Of a DNA stretch of 64,000 nt, positions 21,391 to 33,300 are shown in pieces. Where the stretch lies: contig NC_062994.1 of the NCBI RefSeq assembly GCF_023078275.1, forward strand, positions 12,719,545 through 12,783,544, given 5' to 3'. This stretch comes from Leguminivora glycinivorella (lineage: Eukaryota; Arthropoda; Insecta; Lepidoptera; Tortricidae). The notes beneath the pieces were generated by a model, which saw only the letters and a program-made list of their open reading frames with translations, did not search any database and was not told the origin of the DNA. Position 1 is the stretch's first letter, and each line of letters starts with the position of its first letter. The translations under genes were made by a program, and so were the position numbers.

Positions 21391-24300
21391 GTGGGTTGCA
21401 GTTTGTTTATTTAGACCTAAGAACTTGATGCTGAAATGTGGCTTCCATACAATTGAAATTATTCTCTAATTTTTATCCCATTTTTAATCAGTTTAAACTA
21501 TTGTTTGTTAAAAAGACTTGATTTTCCTTAGATTGTGAACCCTTATGGCCTACTTGTATTAACTACTCACGTGATTTGGATTTTCATAAAATTACAGTAC
21601 CGGTCAAAAATTTAAGTTCACTCCTTGTTTTCAGTAAAATTGACTGCTTTAGAGAGATAGTTTTTTGTAGTTCAGACGTCAAAATTTGTTTCGTAAACAA
21701 TTTATATTTTTTTAACATCTGTTTCCCTCAAATCTTATAGGCTAAATAATTATTTGGCCTATATTATCTGGCTAAAACTGTGTTTCGTGTAAAGATGTGT
21801 CTCAATTAGTGGCAAAGGCAAGGCCATAAATATAACTAGCATTTTGCCGTCATGTTTATTAGATTTTAGTGAAAGAAAGGTACGTGAATTGTGTCTAACT
21901 AGTAAAACAAATCTCCACAAAACAATAAATATAAGTTGAAAACATATTTCGACTACCAAACCGAAGATAATTATCGTACAAAAGTACTCATTTGTACCGA
22001 AATCAAAGGGTGAACTCAAACTTTTGACCGGTACTGTAGCTCTAAATTGCTTTGACATAAAATTAGTCAAACATTTCCATACTCCGCTATGTAGCCACAG
22101 CTACCGCAAGCAATTCAGAGGTGTGCTAGGTGCTAGCTTGTAGCTCTAGCTACTGGAAGTATGTGAGTAGATCATTTTACTTTTAGATTAACTTAGATTG
22201 TGAGACAAGCTAAAAGTAAAATTTTGTTTAACATCAACCAGGCTTTTCCTTCATAACTTGTGCTTACAAAATAAATACAAATGTTGTATTGTATTGTATT
22301 TACTCACTAGCTCGGAAACACGTGTTTTGTCCTTTAATACCAGCGGGTAAAAACGCATTTTATCCACTAGTGGGTAAAGTAATTTGACCTTGAATATAAT
22401 CAAATTAACTGCTTTAAAATTGATAAAAGTAGGTGAATCTACTAAAAAAGATGATTTACCACCTGTGGAACTACTGGAAGCAGTGATAAACGCATTTTTT
22501 TGCGTTGTAGTTTCCTCGCTATAGTGAGGCGAAAAGTTTTGTGTTACACTCGGGTGCAAATGTATTTTACTTCTCGTGTGTTGAAAAACTCGCAAGTTCA
22601 GGATTCTATTCTCGAACCACTCGCTTCGCTCGTGGTTCAACTATAGAATCCTTTCACTTGCTCGTTTTTCAATTCCACACTCGGCGTTAAAATACAACTT
22701 TGCCCCCTTGTATAACAAATAACTATTATTGCAATTCACATGTACATTACAGGTTTTACAAGTACTTAAAAGTATAGGTAGGTACACAAATGACACATGA
22801 AGCCCTGAGGGGCACAGCAATAATTAATGTAGGTAGGTAGGAGGCATTTCGCTTATACAAATATAGGTAATTATTTCCTATAGAAATTAATGATTATAGT
22901 TTTCAACAAGGGCTCTTTTACATGTGAATAATTCAGTTCAAATTCAAATATGCCTGATAGAGTGTTAGGTTAACGTGTGAACGCACTTTTTTGTTTGGTT
23001 ATTCTGTCCATTAACATAACTATACTTTTGATGCAGGAGCGACTTACGAGCGGCGACGCTGCGTAAACTACGCGCTCACCTCGTCCGCGGCGACTTGTCC
23101 ACATCTTACGAGCGACTATCCACACTTGAGTGGGCCGTTGTTGACCTGCTACTGCTATATGATTCGTCTCTCAATGTGGTAAGCTAGTTATATACATGTA
23201 TTGAACCCAGGACGACTTGTATTTAATGCATTGCTCTATTTTTTTATAAATTAACTGTTATATAAATTTTAACTTACCTGAATGCCTTAAGGCGTTAAGT
23301 CCGCCATTTGTACTTTTTATTGAAAATTTGTGCAATAAAGTTTAATAGTTATTTGTTATACAAGGGGGCAAAGTTGTATTTTAACGCCGAGTGTGGAATT
23401 GAAAAACGAGCAAGTGAAAGGATTCTATAGTTGAACCACGAGCGAAGCGAGTGGTTCGAGAATAGAATCCTGAACTTGCGAGTTTTTTAACACACGAGAA
23501 GTAAAATACATTTGCACCCGAGTGTAACACAAAACTTTTGCCCTCACTATAGCGAGGAAACTACAACGCAAAAAATGCGTTTATCACTGCTTCCAGTAGT
23601 TCCACAGGTGGTAAATCATCTTTATTACTAGATTCACCTACTTTTATCAATTTTAAAGCAGTTAATTTGACTTTATTCAAGATCAAATTACTTTACCCAC
23701 TAGTGGATAAAACGCGTTTTTACCCGCTGGTATTAAAGGACAAAACACGTGTTTCCGAGCTAATGAGGGGAAAATAAATTAATAACTTTATAAATATAAA
23801 TAAATAAATATTTAAGGACATTCTTACACAGATTGACTGAGGCCCACGGTAAGCTCAAGAAGGCTTGTGTTGTGGGTACTCAGATAACGATATATATAAT
23901 ATATAAACATACTTATGTACATAGAAAACATCCATGACTCAGGAACAAATATCTGTGCTCATCACACAAATAACAAATAAATGCCCTTATCAGGATTTGA
24001 GCCCGGGACCGCGGCGTAGCAAGTAGGATCACTACCAACTGCGCCAGACCGGTTGTCATAACTTCAAAACGCCAAAACTTTATTGCTATCACAATATAGT
24101 TGCTTTTTAACTACACTGTGGCGTCGACGCGAGAGGCACGTGCTATAGCTTTAGATTCAGAAGCGCTGTTCGCAGTGAACAATAGAAACAAAAGCTTTGA
24201 AAACTTGAGGCCAGAACGTAAAAATGTCTTATAAGTTTGTTGTCTACAGGCGGCTTACTTCCACCCGGCCCAGCTGGTGGCCCTGGAGCGCACATTTAAA

Positions 24301-27300
24301 CTGGTCCAGTCCTTACACATAGAACAAGAGGACGGACCAGTTTCACCAGACAAATGGACTCAGGCAGCGGAGGCCTACTGCAAGAAGTAAGTTACAGCTA
24401 TCGCAGGTGTATGGGTGTCACCTGTACAGCTAGTGCAGGTCTGTAGTGAGAGACCAGACTAGTGTCTCGAATGTGTCGATAGAGTTAGACAGCAGAGGTG
24501 TGAGAAGTTACAGTACAGCTGTTGCAGGTGTATGGGTGTCACTTGTACAGCTAGCGCAGGTCTGTAGTGAGAAACCAGACGAGCGTGTCTCGATAGGGTT
24601 AGACAACAGAGGCCTACTGTGAGAAGTTACAGTACAGCTGTTGCAGGTGTATGGGTGTCACCTGTACAGCTACTGCAGGTCTGTAGTAAGAAACCAGACG
24701 AGCGTGTCTCAATAGGGTTAGACAACAGAGGCCTACTGTGAGAAGTTACAGTACAGCTATTGCAGGTGTATGGGTGTCACCTGTACAGTTGCCTTACATC
24801 CGTGAGGAGTGTGAGGACAATGTCTACAGATGGTCAATAGTCAATAGTTTATTGCAAGAACATAGTGAGATTACATAAGATGATAACATTGAAAAACAGT
24901 TCTTATGTTCTACCAAGCAAGGCATGCAATAATTAACAATTATTTACAAGTATGTACAACAATATATAAATTAGAATCAGGCAGCAGAGCCCCCTTCTTC
25001 CCCCCATGTTGACAACAAATCAACAATACACCGTTTTTGTTTTCCGTTAAATTCGACATGACGTTAGGTTCGTTATCGGGAACCACCCTGTATAACACTA
25101 GTTAAATTCGCAAAATAATGTTCAGTAATAATTTTTATTATTTTAATATAACTCTATAACTAAGAGTTAAGACGCTAGTTTCTTAGAGAAATTAATTGTG
25201 TTTGACCTAAAGAACCATCCCTTAAAGTTAACGGAATTCAATAAAACAGGTTGTATATCCTGCTTTATCCCGGCATTTGCCGCTGCTTATGGGAGCCTGG
25301 GGTCCGCTTTGACAACTAACGGTCCTTTTTATTTCACCTTGTATATGTACAAGACGCGAGCATTTAAAGTGTTGTGTGTTTGTTTGTCTCATCCATACTA
25401 TACTAATATTATAAATGGGAAAACGTGTGTGTCTGTTTGTTTGTCCGTCTTTCATGACAAAACGGAGCGACGTATTCACGTGATTTTTTAAGTGGAGATA
25501 GTTGAAAGAATGGAAAGTGACATAGGCTACTTTTTGTCTCTTTCTAACCCCCACTTCCCTAGAATGGGGGGTGGTAGTTTATATGGAGCATTCCACAATT
25601 TTCCATAAAAAGCTAAGGTCTAGCGGTAAGAGCGTGCGACTTTCGATCTGGAGGTCGCGGGTTCGAACCCCGGCTCGCACCAATGAGTTTTTCTGAACTT
25701 ATGTGCGAAATGTCATTTGATATTTGCCAGTCGCTTTTCGGTGAACAAATCCTGAGGAAACCTGACTGATTTCAATAAGGCCTAGTTACTAAGGTTGGAA
25801 GGTCAGATGGCAGTCGCATTCGTAAAACTAGTGCCTACGCCAATTCTTGGGATTAGTTGTCAAAGTGGAGCCAGGCTCCCATCCGTGGCAAATGCTGGGA
25901 TAACGCAAAGAGGACGACGATGATATCTCTCTTTCGTGCAGCGGTGCAGAGTTGTCAGCAGTGGCCTTGCAGCGTCGCTGGCACGAGATGAAGATACAGG
26001 CACGGCAACGCGCAGGTGGACCCCTCGTGGAGGACTTACATCAAGCCATCATACACAGGTATCTCATAAACTCATGTATTCCCAAAATTGGTGGGGTTGG
26101 CAGAGCGCAAACCGCTCAAGTTTCAGGCTTGACTGAAATTGTAATATAGCAGTGACAGGTATAGGGTTGCAAAAAAACGGTTTTTTTCTGGCTTGAAAAA
26201 AAAACATGAAAAAAAAACAGTTTTTTTCTGGAGTATGTTTTTTTTCTAAAGTACGAAATCTCAAAATTTGAAAGTAAGTAATGAGCAGTTCCCGGCAACT
26301 TTGTACATAGCCACGTCAGCAAATTTTAATTGATCCTATTTTGTTACCAACAATTAGTAATATAAGTTGACTTTCGTAAGATATAATATACAGGTTAATT
26401 GTTATAATTAAGAAAATATAGATACTAGAGAACCTTAATGACGAAATAAAACTTAATAAAATCTCAATTCATCAACAAAATCTTGGTAACAAAGTAGGAA
26501 TTAATAAAAACAAATTTAACTTTTTCCTTAATTTTTGTACAAACTTTTCGAGAACTGCTGTAATACTTTTATACGGTTTTTTAGACTTAATGTTAACTAT
26601 TAAACGAATTTAATCAAATAACTTTAATTTCTGGTCTTATAAAAGTAACATTTACGAAATCTGTAGTTGGTAGTTATCACTTTTTACTGTTGGCAACACC
26701 ACCGCCTCTCCACGCTACACGCAGCATCGGGGATTCCCCAATAAACGTTTGTATACTGAATGTTAATTGAATTAAAATTTACGTTATTGTTATTGAAACA
26801 CGTTACAACTCACGAAAAACCGTTATTGTCGTATTATTTGTTCATCTGAAAAAAACCATATTTAGAAAAAAAACCAAGGAGCTCGGTTTTTTTCATGTTT
26901 TTTTTTTTACAATTTTGAAAAAAACATTTGGTTTTTTTTCCTATTTACATCCCTAGACAGGTAGCCAGGCTAGAGTTGCAAAAAAAAAAACGCTTTTTTT
27001 TTTCTAGCTTGAAAAAAAAGCCAGTTTTTTTTTCTGGAGTATGTTTTTTTTCTAAAGGTCGAAATCTCAAAATTTGCAGAACAGTTAATACTTTTATGTT
27101 TTTTAGACTTTATGTTGACTAATGACAAACAGACAGACAGACAGACACGTCAAACAAGTTTAATTTCATGCTTAATTATCGTAACATAACTGACAGTGAG
27201 TTAAGTTTTGTTAACAACTTATGTTAATTGGGGTCCTAAATTCTGAAAACGCCTAATGGTATATAATCGGCAGGTATCCACATGTGACACAAGCAGAGTT

Positions 27301-30300
27301 GCCGACATGGCGCGATCTGGTGACGGCAGGGAAGGTGGCCGAACCCACGGTACATTGACTTCACACATAATCAATATTCGTGTACATATACCAAAGACAT
27401 GGACAAAAACGTACCTCAGTACCATACAGAAAAAGTACGGTGGCCTATAAATGGCGTTACACCTTTGGGGGACGCTCGGCTAGATGGCGCTAATATTCAT
27501 ATTTGACATTTTAACTCATATCAAACTAAGAATATGAGCCAAACTGTCAAAACTGAGGTTCAAAAGTTTTGAGCCTGTATCGAGAGATGGCAGTCTATGC
27601 ACTGTGATTACACCTTTTACTTCGACAGTAACACTCTATGATACTCGATACTCTTTGACATATACGAATAAATTGGGCGAGTGGTCTAATGGTAATGACG
27701 TTAGCCGCGTAAGCTAAAGACCCGGGTTCGAACCCCGGCTCGGCCACCAGTGGGCCTTGTCGTTTTTTCTTTCGTGTATGTTATCTATTTCAATTTATAT
27801 GCATAGTAGTGTGACTTGAAAAAGAACAAATGAAAAAATATTCAATAAAATAATTTGATTTGTTCTCTAGTTGTAGCTCATACTATTATTCATTAACCCG
27901 CTTGCTAGTCACGTGCATATATTCGGACGCCGATATTACGAGTTTCAAATATTTTTGATAGAATAAACCTTAAAAACACGAGATTAATGAAAAAAATATT
28001 TAAGTTACTAGTCATCTAATGATAATATGTAATATATGTATGTCTGGTAGGTGGTACCAAGCTTCCGGCCAGCGGCGATACGAAGGAAGCCGATGAGAGA
28101 GATAGAACCGCCACAAGAGCCAGAAAGCGGTGAGTATACATACATACACACACACACACACATATTAAAATAACTTCTTAATCGTCGATCTTAACTTTCG
28201 CTTTGATTGTTTAAATTTGAACCTGCTACTACTGACGAAATTTCCAAAATTATTGATAACCTCAATCCTAACACAAGTTCAGGACTAGACGGCCTAAATA
28301 CAAAAACAATAAAGTATCTTAAGAACCTAATCCAAGAAAACCTAACAAATTGCATAAATAAAAGTCTTAACGAAGGTGTTTTTCCTGACAGCCTGAAACT
28401 AGCCAAAGTGTCACCAATCTATAAATCTGGTACCCAATCTGACCCAAATAACTATCGCCCGATTTCCGTTCTCCCAGTAATTTCAAAAGTATACGAAAAA
28501 GTCTTATATAACCGTATTAAAACATATTTGGACACTATACATTTTCTTCACGAAAAACAATACGGGTTTCAACCCCAATCAAACACCCTTTCGGCAACAA
28601 TTGATATAGTAACAAGACTCAAAGTTAACATAGATAATAAGCAGATCGCATTGGGCGTTTTTATAGACTTAAAAAAAGCATTTGATACCGTCAGTCACAG
28701 CCTATTAGTACAAAAACTACGAGCAATTGGTATTGCTGGTACAGCATTAGATATACTTAAATCTTACCTCACAAATCGACGCCAAATAGTCAAAATACAA
28801 AATTATCAAAGCCAAGAAAAAGCCATATCGTGCGGTATCCCTCAAGGCTCAATTTTAGGACCGTTACTCTTTCTTATTTATATAAATAACCTAAACGAAC
28901 TCAGCCTTAAAGGTGATGTTACACTATATGCAGACGATACTAGCCTCTTTTATTTTGGAAACTCAATCAGTACTGTTATAAACGATGCGCAAAATGATTT
29001 GGACCTATTAAATGTTTGGTTTCAGTCTAACTTATTAACAATCAACAGTTCAAAAACGAACTTTATCATATTTGCAGCAAAGAATAAAAAAAATACCGGA
29101 ATTTCCACCTCTTAAAATTAATAACGCAGTCATTCAGAAAGTAGACAAGGAGAAATATCTAGGATTAATACTGGACAAAAATTTAAATTGGAAGCCGCAT
29201 ATTGACAAAGTTAAATCTAAACTAACATCATTAACCGGAGCCTTGCGGAACTTTGCAAAAAATATTCCAACTCAAGTAAGGTACACCATATATAACTCAC
29301 TTATAAAACCGCACATAGACTATTTAATTGAAGTATGGGGTACGGCGGCGAAAACTAACCTCCAAACTCTACAAATTGCGCAAAATAAACTTGTGAAAGT
29401 GCTATTTCAATATAATTATTTAACACGAACAGAAAACATTTATAGTGAAACGAAACTGTTTAACATAAATCAAACCTACATATACTATAATTGCCTATTA
29501 GTAAGAAAAATACTTAACAATGATATAAGAAGTCAATTAAATTTCACTAGAAAACACCATGTGCAAAAAATAAAATTACGTAATGCCAATGACTTAATTT
29601 TACGTCCGTCACGAACAAACTATGGACGTAAAAGTATTCTCTATGAAGGTGCTCAATTATTCAATAAACTGCCAAAAAATATTAAAGAAGCAAAATCAAT
29701 GCCACATTTCAAATCCTTACTTAAATTTCATATTTTAAAACATGTCTAGATGGTTAGTTTATATAATTATAATACCGTTTACGTAAAAATATTAACGTAA
29801 TTAACACAATTAAAATAAAACAAAATAACGATAAAATACCTATACTGCTACTCAAAAATATGATTTAAACAATATTGTTCTTAATATATGAATATAAAAT
29901 CCAACTACGCTCAGCGTACGCATGCCGCATCTAGTAGTAGCCTTTCCGTGAACCAAATTGTAAACTTGTTTTGCATAGCGACTTGCGCGTTATCGACTCA
30001 TCACCGGCGCCGCCCGCTTTGCGCGCGGCCTGTTAGAATAAGCATTATTTTGTATAACTACCTCTTTTAGTTAAGTTAAATTAAGTCATTAAGTTTCTTT
30101 GTGCGCTCTAAACTAAATTTATATATTGTTGTATACTAATCTCGTTAAGTGAATTGTATGTAATTCTTATGAGATTAAATGATCTTAAACCTAAAATGAC
30201 CTCAATACTTAATACCGGTCTGGCGCAGTCGGTAGTGACCCTGCCTGCGCCGCGGTCCCGGGTTCGAATCCCGGTAAGGGCATTTGTGTGATGAGCACAG

Positions 30301-33300
30301 ATATTTGTTCCTGAGTCATAGATGTTTTCTATGTATATAAGTATTTGTATATTATATATATCTTTGTCTGAGTACCTGCAACACAAGCCATCTTGAGCTT
30401 AACGTGGGGCTCAGTCAATCTGTGTAAGTATGTCCAATTTTATTTATTTATTTACACGGTGGCGATTCAAAGTATTCTGTCCGTTTGACTAACTTATATA
30501 TTTTTAAAAGGAAGAAGCCAAATATCCTATATAGATGCATGAATTGTTAGACAACTAGAATAATAATATACATACATCATTACATATACTTATAACAAAC
30601 ATGCGTTTTCTGAAAAATCATTAATTGAAAATAATTGTGGTTCTCCCAACAGAAGAAACTGATGACACTGAGGACGAAGTACATGACAAATCTTATGATA
30701 ATCCAGCCATCGTTGTACCTGATGAAGAATATGATAGTTCTAGCAATGACAATGTAGAAGAACCTCACTGTGATAATACAAGTAATGTACAGGCAAACAA
30801 AACCTGTGGAAAAGAAACTGATAAAACAGATATGAAAGTAGAACCAGAGATAATTGAAATAGACGATGATACTCCAAGTATAAATGATCCTGTAGAAGCA
30901 ACCAAAGATATAGACTTGAATAATTTTGATGCCGTGATTGTCTATGACAGTGATGACGACGTTCTTGATGTGCAAATGGGCAATATTGTCGCAAATGCAG
31001 AAAACAATGAAAACGCTGAACGTAACAAAATAGGACACCCACTATATGAAATACTTACTGATTGTAAAATTGAAAGGTATGAAGACAGTAAAACGATTTT
31101 AAAAGAAATTGAAGATAAATCTTTAGAAACAGTTAATTTTACTGACAATGCGACTGAAAATATAGATGTAAATGAAGAAAATTCAATGGATATAGTAATT
31201 ACAAACGTATGGAGTGAAAAGGACTTAACACCTACAGTTAATGACGATAATATAATAGAGATTGATGACCTTGATGTTGAAAATAGTCTTGATAATTTAA
31301 TAGAGAATGATGGCCTTGATAATGTAACAAAAGATTGTAGTGACAATATTAATAGTGATATCGCCAGTAATTTAAAAACGGCGAAATGTGTAGTGCATTT
31401 GGAGTTCGCAACAAGTAAAATAGGTAAGATTTTTACTATTTTATGTGGAAGTTTACGATCCTTGCATTTTAGATTTTTTTAAATATCAAAAAAAAAAGCC
31501 CCTCTATGTAAAATCAGTATTTTTTATGATTAAAATTTTGAGTAATTTTGTTCAACGTTGCACTTATTACTGATAAAAAAATGTTTTATTGAAACAGTAA
31601 TCAAATGAGCTACTTAAACAAATTTTATTCTTCGTAAAAAAATACAAAATAATTTATAATATAAATATTACCAATTACTGTAAATTGAGCATACTCGTAC
31701 AATTTTAAATAGCTAAGTAAATTCAAATTAAAAATAATATCTTCTATAACGTAATCTTTTTTGTAGATTCCAAGTTGTTGATGCGTCCAACTGTCTCATT
31801 GGAAAGGATCAACTTAAACCCCATCAACAAAGCAGAAACTATCGGAAACCCTCAAAAAAACATAGATTTTACCAAACTTGTATTCAAAAACAAACATAAT
31901 GATGACAAAGAATCTTTGAAACTCAGGTACGAAAATGATTTATTGGAAAGGATAAACTTAAAACCCATCAACGAATCAGAACATTCAGAACCTGTCGAAA
32001 ACCCTGAAAAAACCATAGATTTCACCAAACTTGTATTCACAAAGAACCATAATGATGACAAAGAATCATTAAAACGCAAGAACGAAGAAAATTTATTGGA
32101 AAGGATCAACTTAAAACCCATCAACGAATCAGAACATTCAGAACCTGTCGAAAATCCTCAAACGATAGACAACAAACTTGTATTCAAAAAGAATCAGAAT
32201 GATTACAAAAAATCTTTGAAACGCAAAAACAATGAAGATTTAAACAAAGAATGTTTAGATTTCGTAGATTTCACCAAATTTGAATTCAAAAAGAAAAAGG
32301 ACAAAGAATCTCTGAACCGCAAGAACTATGAAGATTCAAACAAAGAATGTTTGAAACAATGCAAGTACTGCGAAGTACTTCAGGATAAGAAGGGTAGAGA
32401 CACTAGAAAGGTGAAACTACCGGATTTAGAGAAAGTTAGGAATGATAATAAAGGTATACTGACAGCTGAAGTGGCGCCTACAGTAGCAAATACATCAGAA
32501 GATCCGCCACCATCGATAACAGAACCACAAAACGTTTTTCGAGTAAGTTATTTGCATATTTTTGAAATATACCTAGAGGGCAAGCAAATCTTGTCACTAA
32601 AAAGGCGGCAGATTTGAAAAAAGGGGGAAATGTTGTAGCGATCCATAAAAAAATGAATTTCGCGCCTCTTTAGTGCCAAGATTTGGTTGACCTATATCTA
32701 TTACTACCAAATTAACTATTGTATTGTATTGTATTGTAAGAAGCATTTGTTCTTTCAGTGCGGTTGCGCCCGAACCAAGCGAGAAAACACTCACGCCTTT
32801 TCGAATACTTTGAGCCAAAACCCTTCAATCGACCAGCAACAGCAAGATATTTTAATAAATTCCAACATGCAAGATCTGCATGACCAAGAATGGAATTTAA
32901 ATGTTGCTTCCAATTCAATATCCGATCTGATGCTCCAAATGACAGAAGGGATGAAGCATTTGAAAGACCGAATACGTTATACTTTGAAGACACAGGGATT
33001 AGATATAAAAAATAAATCAACAGACACAATGACCGGTAAAAATATAGAGACAAAAACCCGGTATGAAAAAATAGCTGTCACGGGAGTTTCAAAAGTCGCA
33101 CCGGTACCGGTGTCGCCGGTGGTAACATCCGAGTCGATACCGGTACCAAAACCGCCGCCAATACAGTTACCCATACCGGTACCAATAGCTCCCAAGGTAT
33201 TAACACCCAAGTCGACACTGGTATCAAAACCACTGACTGAGTTACCAAAGCGAAAAATAAAGCATACCAAACCGGTACCAATAGCTCCGAAGGTATTAAA

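Larger units (their letters stand above)
19630..22324. repeat. Long direct duplication, copy B
   Basis: This copy matches 1-2697 and joins seamlessly to the rest of the SANT-like gene on its right, so it is the copy in native context. At 22325 it continues into TTTTGTCC, the empty version of the site that is filled by the BEL LTR in copy A. Confidence 0.97.

Noticed and set aside
24387..24800. CRISPR-like array
   Set aside because: Units are 120 bp long, near-identical throughout without unique spacers, and the genome is eukaryotic.
27668..27750. Functional tRNA genes at 25613, 27668, 30214, 37085
   Set aside because: Each has A and B boxes but incomplete acceptor stems, an attached SINE body, and further copies in the window.
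28203..29749. Programmed frameshift in the LINE reverse transcriptase
   Set aside because: The shift lies in an A-run inside the RT domain of a 5'-truncated copy; a mutation or read error is simpler.
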